Origin: Candidatus Binatia bacterium
GTDB taxonomy: Bacteria; Desulfobacterota; Binatia; UBA1149; JAJCZL01
Assembly: GCA_028278325.1 (NCBI GenBank)
Contig: JANQEO010000403.1
Coordinates: forward strand, 1 to 52,383
Reading direction: 5' to 3'
Length of the DNA stretch: 52,383 nucleotides
The notes beneath the pieces were generated by a model. It did no database searches, was not told where the DNA came from, and was given only the letters and a program-made list of their open reading frames with translations. The position numbers and the translations under genes are program-made. Positions 42,834 to 51,677 of the stretch are shown here, in pieces. Each line of letters begins with the position of its first letter. Within the stretch, counting starts at the first letter, position 1.

Positions 42834-43967
42834 TTGAGCGGTAACAATCTTGCTATAGCGATGAGTGGCGGTGGTGCACGGGCCGCCTATCAGGTCGGGG
42901 TATTGTGCGCCTTGTCGCGTCGCTTTCCCGAGTTGGCGCCGACGATTCTGACGGGTGTGTCGGCCGGCGCGATCAACGCCGCCTACATTGCCAACCACAC
43001 GGGAGCCTTCGGTGCCCGCATCGAGAGCCTGGCCGGGTTGTGGACCTCCCTCGACTACACGAAGGTCTTCGAGACCAGGGCCGCGGCGCTGGTGTGGCGC
43101 GTTTTGAGAGTCGGCCTGCGTTTGTCGGTGGGCATGCCTTCGCGGCGTTCCGGTCTGCAAGGCATGGTTGATACCGCTCCGCTGCGTGGCTTCCTCATAG
43201 ACGCACTCGATAGCCGTGACGGCAACCTCGACGGGATACGCGAGAACCTGCAGTGCGGTCCGCTCAAGGCCGTCGCGTTGATCACCACGCGCTATTCCAC
43301 GGGCCAGACTGTGACGTTCTTCAGCGGCTCGGGGGTCGAGCCCTGGACACGGCCTCAGAGGGTCAGCCTGAGCACCGACCTGACGGTCGATCATGTGATG
43401 GGCTCGGCCGCGCTGCCGCTCTTCTTTCCGGCTGTCCGCATCGGTGATGACTGGTATGGCGACGGCGGTGTTCGCATGGTGGCGCCTCTGGCCCCGGCCG
43501 TACATCTCGGCGCCGACAAGATCATCGTGGTCTCGACCAGCCATCCTCAGGCAAGAGCGGATGAATGTGACCCCGTATGCATGGGGCCGCCCACGCCCGC
43601 GCTGATAGTCGGGCATCTCTACAATGCCATCTTCCTCGATCAGCTGGAGCACGATGCGATGCAGCTCGAGAGAATCAACAGATTGGTGGAGGATTTGCCG
43701 CCCGAGAAGCGCGGAGGGCTCAGGAAGGTTCGTCTCTTCGTCGTAAGGCCGTCGGTCGACCTCGGCCGTCTTGCCAACGAGTTCGAGCCCGAGTTGCCGA
43801 AGATGTTCCGGTACTTCACGCGACGATTGGGAACACGAGAGGCCAACACGCAGGACTTTCTGAGTACGGTGATGTTTCAGCCCGACTACGTGACGCGATT
43901 GTTGGAAGTAGGGCGAGCCGACGGGCGCGCAAAGGCCGAAGAGCTCGCGGCGTTCTTGGAATCCTGA
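42834..43967 (+). CDS. Patatin-like phospholipase family protein
   Basis: 377 aa. The oxyanion loop AMSGGGARAAYQVGV is followed by the nucleophile motif GVSAG and the catalytic Asp in YGDGGVR. The dyad is Ser/Asp. Family members are lipid acyl hydrolases, some toxins or membrane-lipid remodelling enzymes. TTG 42834 is used; ATG 42861 is an alternative that would remove the first nine residues before the oxyanion loop. It lies convergent with ftsH, so a link to membrane-lipid control is possible but only by proximity. Confidence 0.88.
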   Translation: MSGNNLAIAMSGGGARAAYQVGVLCALSRRFPELAPTILTGVSAGAINAAYIANHTGAFGARIESLAGLWTSLDYTKVFETRAAALVWRVLRVGLRLSVGMPSRRSGLQGMVDTAPLRGFLIDALDSRDGNLDGIRENLQCGPLKAVALITTRYSTGQTVTFFSGSGVEPWTRPQRVSLSTDLTVDHVMGSAALPLFFPAVRIGDDWYGDGGVRMVAPLAPAVHLGADKIIVVSTSHPQARADECDPVCMGPPTPALIVGHLYNAIFLDQLEHDAMQLERINRLVEDLPPEKRGGLRKVRLFVVRPSVDLGRLANEFEPELPKMFRYFTRRLGTREANTQDFLSTVMFQPDYVTRLLEVGRADGRAKAEELAAFLES

Positions 43968-44004
43968 CAGGCGGGAGCGAGGACTGGCGGAACTCCGGCG
44001 ATAG

Positions 44005-45873
44005 TCAGTCGGACGTTCCCGTGCGCGTCCCCGGCTTTCGGCCCCGCTCCGCGTCGCTATCTACGACTATGCCCTCAGTCATGGCTTTCAGGTCGTCTTC
44101 TTCCAGGGTTTCCCTGTCGAGCAATTCGTCCGAGCAGCGTTCGAGAATATCCCTGTTGGTTGCGAGGATCCCATAGGTGCGGTCGTAGACCGTGTGTATG
44201 ATGTCGCGGACCTCGTCATCGATGCGCCGGGCGGTTTCCTCACTAAAGTTCTTTTCCCAAAAGGGGCTGCCGTCGGGCCCGCCGAGAAAGCTGCCGTGAT
44301 CGGCGTCGTAGGTCACGTAACCGAGGTTCTCGTTCATTCCGTAGCGCGTGACCATGCTCCGGGCTATGTCGGTAGCCTTGGCCAGGTCGTCGGCGGCGCC
44401 GGTCGATAACTGATCGAAGCAGAGTTGTTCGGCGGCACGCCCGCCCAGCAAGACGGCGATCTTGTTCTCCAACTCGGTCTTGGTCATGAGGTAGCGATCT
44501 TCCGTTGGTCGTTGAATCGTGTAGCCGAGAGCGCCTATGCCCCTGGGAATTATCGAAACCTTGTGTACCGGGTCGACTCCCGGCAAGGCCAAGGCGATGA
44601 GAGCATGGCCCATCTCGTGATGAGCGACTACGCTGCGCTCGTGCTCGTTCAGAAGCCTGTTCTTTTTCTCGAGCCCGGCGACGATTCTTTCGATGGCACG
44701 GGTGAAGTCGTCCATCTCGACGGCAGTGGCCTGGCGCCTCGTCGCGAGCAGCGCGGCCTCGTTTACCAGGTTGGCCAAGTCGGCGCCGCTGAATCCGGTT
44801 GTCAACGCGGCGATCTGTTCGGGGTTTACATCGGTGCCGATCTGAGCCTTCTTGAGGTGCACCTCCAGGATGGCTACCCGACCGGTCTTGTCCGGTCGGT
44901 CGACGAGGACTTGGCGATCGAAACGTCCGGCTCTCAATAGTGCGGGGTCCAGAATCTCCGGACGGTTGGTGGCGCTGAGAAGCACGAGGCCGTGGCTCGG
45001 GTCGAAGCCGTCGAGCTCGGACAAGAGTTGGTTCAGAGTCTGCTCTCTCTCGTCGTGGCCTCCCATTCCGCGGTATGCGCCCCTGACTTGGCCGAGGGCG
45101 TCGAGCTCGTCGATGAAGATTATCGCCGGTGCCTTCGTGCGGGCTTCTTCGAAGAGGTCGCGGACGCGGGCAGCCCCGACTCCGACGAACATCTCCACGA
45201 ACTCCGAACCGTTGATGGAAAAGAAGGGCACGCCCGCTTCCCCGGCTACGGCCCGGGCCAATAGGGTCTTGCCGGTTCCCGGAGGGCCTACCAAGAGAAC
45301 TCCCTTGGGCATGCGGGCGCCGAGCTTGCCGTAACTCTCCGGATCCTTGAGGAACTCGACGATCTCCTGCAGTTCCTCTTTGGCTTCGTCCACTCCTGCT
45401 ACGTCCTGAAAGCTCACTCGTGTGTCGGTCTCGACGTAGATCTTGGCCTTGCTCTTGCCGACCGACATCAAGCCGCCGAAGCCCTGTCGGTCCGCGATGC
45501 GCCGGAAGATGAACATCCAGATCGCGAAGACCAGCAGGATGGGGATGACCCAGGAGAGTACGTCACGCAGGAAGTTGTCCTCCACCGAGCCGGTGAACTC
45601 GATTCCACGGCCTTGGAGTCTCTCGGCCAAGCCCGGTTCGACTCGGGTGGTGACGAATCTCGTCTTGCCGTCCTGCGGTGATGTAAACGTCCCCGTTATA
45701 TAGGTCGACCCGATTACGACGTCGTCGACGGTGCCGTTCTCTATGTGCTGCTCGAACTCGCTGTAGGGAATCTGTTCGGTCTCACGGGTCTGTTTCCAGT
45801 AGTCTTGCGCGATCAAGACCACGAAAACGGCGATGATGAAGTACCAGACGTGAAGCTGAGTCTTACGGTCCAT
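44005..45873 (-). CDS. ftsH: ATP-dependent zinc metalloprotease FtsH
   Basis: 622 aa. Two transmembrane helices (about 9-23 and 104-124) flank a periplasmic domain. The AAA module has Walker A GPPGTGKT at 196-203, Walker B IIFIDELD at 251-258, the second region of homology [20 protein letters not shown], and the protease zinc motif HEMGH at 419-423. FtsH degrades membrane and short-lived proteins. Walker B reads DELDAL instead of the usual DEIDAVG, so this may be an accessory copy rather than the housekeeping one. The next gene (Yip1) follows on the same strand. Confidence 0.93.
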   Translation of the reverse strand: MDRKTQLHVWYFIIAVFVVLIAQDYWKQTRETEQIPYSEFEQHIENGTVDDVVIGSTYITGTFTSPQDGKTRFVTTRVEPGLAERLQGRGIEFTGSVEDNFLRDVLSWVIPILLVFAIWMFIFRRIADRQGFGGLMSVGKSKAKIYVETDTRVSFQDVAGVDEAKEELQEIVEFLKDPESYGKLGARMPKGVLLVGPPGTGKTLLARAVAGEAGVPFFSINGSEFVEMFVGVGAARVRDLFEEARTKAPAIIFIDELDALGQVRGAYRGMGGHDEREQTLNQLLSELDGFDPSHGLVLLSATNRPEILDPALLRAGRFDRQVLVDRPDKTGRVAILEVHLKKAQIGTDVNPEQIAALTTGFSGADLANLVNEAALLATRRQATAVEMDDFTRAIERIVAGLEKKNRLLNEHERSVVAHHEMGHALIALALPGVDPVHKVSIIPRGIGALGYTIQRPTEDRYLMTKTELENKIAVLLGGRAAEQLCFDQLSTGAADDLAKATDIARSMVTRYGMNENLGYVTYDADHGSFLGGPDGSPFWEKNFSEETARRIDDEVRDIIHTVYDRTYGILATNRDILERCSDELLDRETLEEDDLKAMTEGIVVDSDAERGRKPGTRTGTSD

Positions 45874-45891
45874 TGCGTCGACGTTCCGTGA

Positions 45892-46419
45892 CTACAGGGC
45901 CGGCCTGACCGCGAAGCCGTCTACCAGCCATAGGACTCCTATCTGCACTATCAGGCCGACGACGCACACGAGCACGGCTTTGCCGGTACTGGTGTAATCA
46001 AGGGCTTGTCGCACGGCCACTACGAAAGCCGCCAGCATCCAGATCGTAGCGATGGTGAAGACGATAACCGTCAGGAAGGGAATGACGCCGAGGATTCGTA
46101 TGAGACCGGGCGCGCTGGCGAAACCGATGGTACGCAGCAGTTCGCCTATGCTCGCGTCCGTCTGCGGCTCCGGCAGTAAGGTCGTGCCGAGATAGAAGAT
46201 GATGATCGCCTGGGTGACCCATGCGACTAGGTTACTGATGGTCCCTACGACCACTCCTCCCGGTCCGAAGGCATGCATGCTCCCGATGCCCGCCGCGAGG
46301 CTCGCCAGAGCGACCACCGCGCCCGCCTGCAGGGTGGCGTTTGGATCGGCCTCGACGTCTTCGTAGGTATCCGGGTCCAAGCGTGCGGCCCCGATCAAGC
46401 GTTGCAAGAACTCTTCCAT
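45892..46419 (-). CDS. Yip1 family membrane protein
   Basis: 175 aa with four to five transmembrane segments (about 35-50, 57-79, 97-117, 119-140 and 150-168). The N-terminus MEEFLQRLIGAARLDPDTYEDVEADP is cytoplasmic and typical of the bacterial Yip1/DUF1282 group. ATG 46419 has GAGGGGG upstream; the frame start at 46434 is a TTG. It lies upstream of ftsH on the minus strand, 18 nt away, and may be in the same transcript. Confidence 0.85.
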   Translation of the reverse strand: MEEFLQRLIGAARLDPDTYEDVEADPNATLQAGAVVALASLAAGIGSMHAFGPGGVVVGTISNLVAWVTQAIIIFYLGTTLLPEPQTDASIGELLRTIGFASAPGLIRILGVIPFLTVIVFTIATIWMLAAFVVAVRQALDYTSTGKAVLVCVVGLIVQIGVLWLVDGFAVRPAL

Positions 46420-46430
46420 TGAATGCCCCC

Positions 46431-47744
46431 TCAATCTCGCCCGGCGGTTCGCAGGTGAGAGATCAACGCGCCGTTGAGGTCCTCAGGTCGTTCCAGCGCA
46501 ACCGCGTGGCCGGCGGATTCGATGCGATGGACCTCGGCATCACCAATCGCTGCAGCGACCGTTTCGCCGTCGGGAGTAAGCATGTCACCTTCGGCTACGA
46601 TGACAAGAGTAGGGACTTTCAGAGCCGCCAGGGCTGAGGAATCCGGAGGCGTGTAGGCTTCGAGCATCGTGCGCGAGTGTTCGAGCGTTTCCGTGGGGAT
46701 AGCCTTGGACATTTGCGCCAGGGCGCTCACGGCTCGGTTCATTCTCGAAGCATCGCCTAGGTAGTCCGCCGAGAACATCCAGGGTGCCAAGGCAAGCGCG
46801 AGAGCCCGATGATTGCCGGTGGCGGCGATCTCGCACCAGAGCCGCGATATCACCGACAGACGCGGGCTCACCTCGGCAAAGGGAGTGATCAGGGTCAGGG
46901 ATGCTACCTTGCCGCCGTGCTCGAGCGCGGTCCGGAGGGCGACCGCCGCACCCAGGCTTGCGCCGACGAGGTGGGCGCGCCCCTCGATGGTCGCTACGAC
47001 GTCGGCTGCTGCTCTCGATAGATCGTAAGCGTCGCCTGGTGAATCGGAGAATCCGACACCACGGGGATTGATCGCTGCCACCTGAAAGGTTTCTTCGAGT
47101 GCGGGTATCTGGCGTCCGAACGCGGATACGTCGGTGCCGAATCCAGGCACCAGTACGACGCTCGGGCCTTCGCCGCTGCGCCGTACCTCTATATATACAC
47201 CGTCCTCGACCTCTACTCGGGAGGCCATCCGTTCCTGGAAGGCCTCTACGTCCTCGCGGGTCACTCGGCCTCCGGGACCCGAGCCGGGTATCTGCTCTGG
47301 GTCGAGTCCCCACTCCTTGCACAATTTGCGAGCCGCCGGAGTCACTGCTGGGCGGGCTGCGGCTCTCTCGGGGAGGGCGCCGCCGCCTGAGGTCTCTGGA
47401 GAGCCGGGCTGACGTTCGGGTGACGCGCCGCCGCCGGCCGGCGCTGCCGGCACGGAGATCTTTTCGTGCTCGAGCCGGAATGCTTCCGCATCGAAAGCCT
47501 CGTCGGCGCTGGCTGTCACTGCTGCCAGGAAAGTACCGCAGGGCACGACCTCGCCCGCATCTACGTAGATGTGACGCAAGACCCCCGAATCCGGGGCTTC
47601 GATCTCGATCTCCGTCTTCTCCGACTCGATGACGAGGATGATCTGACCCTTGTCGACCGCGTCACCCGGAGCGGACCGCCATTCGATGACGGTGCCTTCC
47701 TCCATGGTCATGCCGAGCTTGGGCATTGTTACCGCTGTAGCCAT
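46431..47744 (-). CDS. Lipoyl-domain alpha/beta-hydrolase, AcoC-like dehydrogenase E2 component
   Basis: 437 aa in three parts. A lipoyl domain (1-80) has the lipoyl lysine K43 in ESEKTEIEI. A Pro/Gly linker precedes a peripheral-subunit-binding domain (134-170, VTPAARKLCKEWGLD). The C-terminal alpha/beta hydrolase has the nucleophile motif GASLG (Ser263) and a late ESAGHAVALE His. This is the layout of acetoin dehydrogenase E2 proteins, where a hydrolase-like fold replaces the usual acetyltransferase. ATG 47744 has CGGAGA upstream. It is divergent from the E1 genes, with an imperfect palindrome between. Confidence 0.88.
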   Translation of the reverse strand: MATAVTMPKLGMTMEEGTVIEWRSAPGDAVDKGQIILVIESEKTEIEIEAPDSGVLRHIYVDAGEVVPCGTFLAAVTASADEAFDAEAFRLEHEKISVPAAPAGGGASPERQPGSPETSGGGALPERAAARPAVTPAARKLCKEWGLDPEQIPGSGPGGRVTREDVEAFQERMASRVEVEDGVYIEVRRSGEGPSVVLVPGFGTDVSAFGRQIPALEETFQVAAINPRGVGFSDSPGDAYDLSRAAADVVATIEGRAHLVGASLGAAVALRTALEHGGKVASLTLITPFAEVSPRLSVISRLWCEIAATGNHRALALALAPWMFSADYLGDASRMNRAVSALAQMSKAIPTETLEHSRTMLEAYTPPDSSALAALKVPTLVIVAEGDMLTPDGETVAAAIGDAEVHRIESAGHAVALERPEDLNGALISHLRTAGRD

Positions 47745-47777
47745 GCTGATCTCCGACGCGGTCACCATTTTCTTAAC

Positions 47778-47806
47778 GCGGTAATCATGTCAACTAGCAT
47801 TGCCGC
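47778..47806. promoter_or_regulatory. Imperfect palindrome between the divergent E2-like and E1 genes
   Basis: GCGGTAAT (47778-47785), 13-nt spacer, ATTGCCGC (47799-47806), one mismatch. It lies 33 nt from the E2-like start and 25 nt from the E1alpha start, well placed for joint regulation. Confidence 0.4.
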
Positions 47807-47830
47807 GGTGAATAGAGCGAGGTAACGGGG

Positions 47831-48799
47831 ATGAACCTATCAAAGGAAGAGCTGCTGTCGGTGTATCGGAAGATGCGCACGATACGCATATTCGAGGACA
47901 AGCTAGCCGAGCTGGTCATGTCGGGGCGCCTGGCCGGATTCCTGCATCTCTATGCGGGTCAGGAGGCGGTAGCCGTCGGCGTGTGTAGTCATCTGGAGGA
48001 CGGGGATTTCGTTACCTCCAACCACCGGGGACATGGCCATTGTATCGCCAAGGGAGTCGACCTGAATGCGATGATGGCCGAGCTCTTCGGCAAGAGTACG
48101 GGTGTGTGCAAGGGCAAGGGCGGCTCTATGCACATCGCGGATCTCGACAAGGGGATGTTGGGCGCCAACGGTATAGTCGGTGCAGGCATTCCGCTGGCTA
48201 CGGGCGCGGGACTATCGGCGCAGGTCAAGGAGAATGGGGGAGTCGCGGTCGCATTCTTCGGTGACGGTGCCACCAACCAGGGGCAGTTTCACGAAGCTCT
48301 CAACATCGCCTCCATATGGAAGTTGCCGGTTGTCTACGTGGTCGAGAACAACCTCTACGGCGAGGCGACGCCATACGAGTTCGTGACGCCGGTGACGGAC
48401 CTCGCGGACCGGGCCGGATCTTATGCGATGCCGTGTGCGATCGCCGACGGAATGGATTTCTTCGACGTCTACGAGAAAGCCGGTGCAGCCGTCGAGCGGG
48501 CCAGAAGCGGAGGTGGCCCGTCCCTGTTGGAGTGCAAAACCTACCGCTACTACGGTCACTACGTCGGTGACCCTCTCACCTACCGTACTCAGGAAGAGAC
48601 CGACGAGGTCAAGAGCACTCGCGACCCGTTGGACAAGTTCGAGAAGCGAGCCGTCGAGGAAGGCTGGCTCGATGCCGATGTCTTGAGGACGCTTGACGGC
48701 GAGGTTGCGGAATGCGTGGCAGCAGCCGTCGGTTGGGCGGAAGAAAGCCCGTTGCCGAGCGACGACGACATAACCGCCGACGTTTACGTGAACGGCTGA
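47831..48799 (+). CDS. Thiamine diphosphate dehydrogenase E1 alpha subunit (AcoA-like)
   Basis: 322 aa. The TPP-binding motif runs from GDGATNQGQFHEALNIA (144-160) to VVENN (170-174), the GDG-x25-NN signature of pyruvate/branched-chain/acetoin dehydrogenase E1 alpha. It forms a heterotetramer with E1 beta and decarboxylates a 2-oxo substrate or cleaves acetoin. The length of 322 aa and GFLHLYAGQEA are like AcoA. The E1 beta gene follows 12 nt later. Confidence 0.92.
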   Translation: MNLSKEELLSVYRKMRTIRIFEDKLAELVMSGRLAGFLHLYAGQEAVAVGVCSHLEDGDFVTSNHRGHGHCIAKGVDLNAMMAELFGKSTGVCKGKGGSMHIADLDKGMLGANGIVGAGIPLATGAGLSAQVKENGGVAVAFFGDGATNQGQFHEALNIASIWKLPVVYVVENNLYGEATPYEFVTPVTDLADRAGSYAMPCAIADGMDFFDVYEKAGAAVERARSGGGPSLLECKTYRYYGHYVGDPLTYRTQEETDEVKSTRDPLDKFEKRAVEEGWLDADVLRTLDGEVAECVAAAVGWAEESPLPSDDDITADVYVNG

Positions 48800-48811
48800 G
48801 AGGAGACGGTC

Positions 48812-49822
48812 ATGTCAAGAGAACTGCTTTACGCTCAAGCTCTCAACGAGGCTCTCGACATCGCTCTTCAGTCCGATCCCGATGTGATCTTGATGGGTGA
48901 GGACATCGCCGGCGGAGGAGGGCGCGAAGATCAAGGGATCGAGGAAGCCTGGGGCGGCATACTGGGCATCACGAAGGGACTTTATACCAAGTACGGAGCG
49001 TCGAGGGTTCGCGACACTCCGATCAGCGAGATGGGGTTCCTTGGAACCGCGGTGGGCGCGGCTGTAACCGGACTGCGCCCCGTCGTCGAGCTGATGTTCA
49101 TGGACTTCATAGGCGTGTCACTCGATCCGCTGCTGAACCAGGCCTCGAAGCTCCGCTACATGTTCGGAGGCAAGGCGCGGGTGCCGCTGACCGTGCGCAC
49201 TTCCATGGGCGCCGGGTTGCGTGCAGCGGCCCAGCATTCTCAAACCCTCTACGGCATGACTACCGCGATCCCCGGTCTGAAGACCGTTTGCCCCGCCACC
49301 CCTGGTGATGCCAAGGGGATGTTGCTGGCGGCAATCCGCGACGATGATCCCGTGGTGTTTTGCGAGCCCAAGTCCTTGATATTCAGTTCGGGGGAAGTTG
49401 CCGAGGGCGACTACGAGATACCTCTCGGCAAGGCCAACATCTTGCGAGAAGGAAGCGACGTAACCTTGGTGGGCGTCGGCCGCACGGTTCAAGTTGCGCT
49501 CGACGCGGCCGCACAGATGGAAAGCGACGGCACCAGCGCCGAGGTGCTAGATCTGCGCTCGCTTCAGCCTCTGGATGAAGACTCGATCCTGGCATCTCTG
49601 TCCAAGACCGGGAGGTTGGTGGTCATCGACGAAGCGCCACCTCGCTGCGGAATCGCGAGCGATGTGGCTTCCTTGTGTGTCGACAGAGGCTTCGACTATC
49701 TCAACGCGCCGGTCAAGAAGGTCACGGCTCCGTACACACCTGTGCCTTACAGCCCGACACTCGAAGACGCTTTCATGCCCAACGCAGCGCGGGTCATGGA
49801 AGCCGTCAGTTCCTTGGGCTAG
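48812..49822 (+). CDS. Thiamine diphosphate dehydrogenase E1 beta subunit (AcoB-like)
   Basis: 336 aa transketolase-like pyrimidine-binding subunit. The N-terminal segment YAQALNEALDIALQSDPDVILMGED and the catalytic-region RDTPISEMGFLG are clear, as is EPKSLIFSSGEV. It pairs with the E1 alpha upstream. Substrate cannot be told from this alone; acetoin or a 2-oxo acid are candidates, and the hydrolase-like E2 favours acetoin-type chemistry. No E3 lipoamide dehydrogenase gene is in the window. Confidence 0.92.
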   Translation: MSRELLYAQALNEALDIALQSDPDVILMGEDIAGGGGREDQGIEEAWGGILGITKGLYTKYGASRVRDTPISEMGFLGTAVGAAVTGLRPVVELMFMDFIGVSLDPLLNQASKLRYMFGGKARVPLTVRTSMGAGLRAAAQHSQTLYGMTTAIPGLKTVCPATPGDAKGMLLAAIRDDDPVVFCEPKSLIFSSGEVAEGDYEIPLGKANILREGSDVTLVGVGRTVQVALDAAAQMESDGTSAEVLDLRSLQPLDEDSILASLSKTGRLVVIDEAPPRCGIASDVASLCVDRGFDYLNAPVKKVTAPYTPVPYSPTLEDAFMPNAARVMEAVSSLG

Positions 49823-49832
49823 GGGAAAGGGA

Positions 49833-50657
49833 ATGGACATACAGGGAAAGACCGTCGTAGTAACCGGTGGGGCACGTGGGATAGGCAAAGCCATCGCCGG
49901 TGCTTATGCTCGCGAGGGCGCCCGTGTAGTGGTCGGGGACTTGGGATCGAAAGTTTCGACTGCGTCCGGGGAGTGGGCGTACGGACTTTCGGCGGGCAGT
50001 GACCTCGAAGCCACGGTGGCCGAGATCAAGGCGAACGGAGGAGAGGCGACGGCTGTAGAGATGGACGTAACCGACGCCGGCTCCTGTCGGGATCTCGTGA
50101 GCGCGGCCAAGGACAGTTACGGAAGCCTCGACGTTCTCGTCAACAACGCCGGTCTGGTCAAGATGGGCCCTTTGGTTGTCTTCGAAGACGAGGATTGGGA
50201 CCGCATATTCGATGTCAACGTGAAAGGCGTGTTCCTGATGAGCCGGGCGGCGGTGGAGCCGCTGAGTGCTGCCGGCGGCGTGGTGATCAACATCTCGTCG
50301 ATCGCCGGCAAGAAAGGCTACGCCGGTCTCGGCGCTTACTGTGCGTCGAAGTTTGCAGTCATAGGCCTGACCCAGGCCATGGCCCAGGAACTTGCTGCCG
50401 CCAACATCAGGGTCAACGCCGTATGCCCCGGCTTGCTGGCGACGGCCATGTGGATCGACCACCTATCGGTCGGCGTGGGTATGCAGAGCGGCAAGGCTGC
50501 AGGGCGCGAGGCATTCGAGGACTTCGTCGAACAGAATACACCGCTCAAGCGTGAGCAGATGCCTTCCGACATCGCGGAAGCCGCAATCTATTTGACCAGG
50601 GCGGACAACGTCACCGGTGTTGCGTTGAATGTTGCCGGCGGCACGGAGATGAACTGA
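49833..50657 (+). CDS. Short-chain dehydrogenase/reductase
   Basis: 274-aa classical SDR. NAD(P)-binding TGGARGIG is at 11-18, NNAG around 104-107, and the catalytic Ser155/156, Tyr169 and Lys173 (YCASK) are in place, with the PGLLATAM loop following. ATG 49833 has AAAGGGA upstream; the frame start at 49575 lies inside the E1 beta gene. It follows E1 beta by 10 nt. In this context it could interconvert acetoin, diacetyl and butanediol, but that is inference. Confidence 0.9.
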   Translation: MDIQGKTVVVTGGARGIGKAIAGAYAREGARVVVGDLGSKVSTASGEWAYGLSAGSDLEATVAEIKANGGEATAVEMDVTDAGSCRDLVSAAKDSYGSLDVLVNNAGLVKMGPLVVFEDEDWDRIFDVNVKGVFLMSRAAVEPLSAAGGVVINISSIAGKKGYAGLGAYCASKFAVIGLTQAMAQELAAANIRVNAVCPGLLATAMWIDHLSVGVGMQSGKAAGREAFEDFVEQNTPLKREQMPSDIAEAAIYLTRADNVTGVALNVAGGTEMN

Positions 50658-50658
50658 C

Positions 50659-50991
50659 ATGAGCGAAGCCCCGAAACCGCCGAAGACCTACAACCGTTTC
50701 GTCAAGCGCTATCCGAAGCTGGCCGAGGCCTGGGAGAACATGCGCGCCGAGGAGGAGGCCGGCCCCTTCGACGAGCGAACCACGCGTCTGCTCAAGCTGG
50801 CGATCGCGGTCGGGTCTCAAAAGGAGGGCCCCGTGCACTCGGGCGTACGCAAAGCGCTGGCGGCCGGCGTCGAGCGCGAGGAGATCGAGCAGATCATAGC
50901 GTTGGCGGCCAGCACGATAGGGCTTCCTCCCACCGTATCGGTCTTCTCCTGGATTCTAGACGAGCTCGAGGGGCGCGAGCGCCGCCCTTGA
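50659..50991 (+). CDS. Carboxymuconolactone decarboxylase family protein without redox cysteines
   Basis: 110 aa of the AhpD-like/CMD fold, with RTTRLLKLAIAVGSQ, the EGPVHSGVRKALAAG helix and VEREEIEQIIALA. The CxxC of AhpD-type members is absent: the corresponding helix has no Cys. So a peroxidase role is unlikely; a decarboxylase or binding role remains. The start overlaps no gene, 1 nt after the SDR stop. Last gene of the E1 alpha - E1 beta - SDR operon. Confidence 0.82.
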   Translation: MSEAPKPPKTYNRFVKRYPKLAEAWENMRAEEEAGPFDERTTRLLKLAIAVGSQKEGPVHSGVRKALAAGVEREEIEQIIALAASTIGLPPTVSVFSWILDELEGRERRP

Positions 50992-51020
50992 ACAGGCAGC
51001 TGCAACGGCCTACCCCCCCC

Positions 51021-51060
51021 TCGACTTCGATAGTCGATCCCACAGGCGCCAACTTTTTTT
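51021..51060 (+). terminator. Hairpin with a distant T-run
   Basis: TCGACT (51021-51026) pairs with AGTCGA (51032-51037) around TCGAT; the T8 run starts 16 nt after the stem, further than a canonical intrinsic terminator. It could terminate the operon ending at 50991. Confidence 0.35.
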
Positions 51061-51552
51061 CGTGCCGTCGGCCTGCGTCCACGACATCCCTTGCCGCCGA
51101 CATCCGCTTTCGCAGATCTGAGCGCGCGCGCTTCGCCCTCATCGAAAACGGAGCCGCCTTTGTGTCGATGTTCCGCGATCACCACACATCCGCTGCAGCG
51201 ACTGCGTAGTGCTTTCCTAACCAGCCCCGATCCTGCGTTATCGTTCCCGCCATTGGGGTCCTCGGGAGCGGTTACGATTCCTTCGATCTGACGCGCACTT
51301 CCGGGTCTGCCGGCGCCGCGCTCCGGCTGCCCGCCCGCCGTCGGCCGTGTCGGCGGGTTTGCGGCTTGACTGCGGGGCTGTACCCGACGCGGTTGCGGGA
51401 AGCTCCGACGAGCCACCGGTGTGCTTGTTCTCAGCCTTGCGAATAGCGGCGGAGCGGGGGTGTCGTCGATGGCGTGACAGGGGGGTTTTCGGGGGGCCAG
51501 CGAGGGTGCGTTTTTCCAGTTTACCCCTTATATTGCAGGCCGTCTCGACACA

Positions 51553-51623
51553 GGTTTGACCCGGTGTTTAAGATTTTGAGTTGAGGGAGCAAACCTCGCC
51601 TGAGCGGTCTGCCGCTGGCTCCC
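51553..51623 (+). promoter_or_regulatory. Structured 5' leader of the discoidin/DUF4215 gene
   Basis: Several stems overlap or nest: GGTTTG (51553-51558) with CAAACC (51590-51595), GGGAGC (51585-51590) with GCTCCC (51618-51623), and inside it AGCGG-TCTG-CCGCT (51603-51616). A TATATT -10-like site lies at 51528-51533, giving a leader of about 135 nt. I could not match it to a known riboswitch class. Confidence 0.4.
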
Positions 51624-51677
51624 GGAGCTAGGGCAGTCCGGCTGCGTCAGAAGCTCGTAGTGAGAGCGCGCCTGTAC

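Larger units (their letters stand above)
50992..51677 (+). other. Long noncoding stretch before the discoidin/DUF4215 gene
   Basis: About 690 nt without a convincing gene on either strand. It holds a hairpin TCGACT-N5-AGTCGA (51021-51037) after the CMD-family gene and a run of eight T at 51053-51060, possibly a loosely built terminator. TATATT at 51528-51533 is a promoter -10-like site, and a structured leader lies at 51553-51623. The short frames here are GC-biased and have no family features. Confidence 0.6.

Noticed and set aside
42717..43652. 311-aa minus-strand frame opposite the patatin gene
   Set aside because: Antisense to a gene with complete patatin motifs; no ribosome-binding site or family features.
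50817..51416. 199-aa minus-strand frame in the noncoding stretch
   Set aside because: The first part is antisense to the CMD-family gene, and the translated sequence is low-complexity Arg/Pro/Gly with no start signal.
51553..51660. c-di-GMP-I (GEMM) riboswitch
   Set aside because: AGCAAACC resembles part of the GEMM core, but the ACGCAAAGC segment and the paired receptor are not found, so I kept only a generic structured leader.
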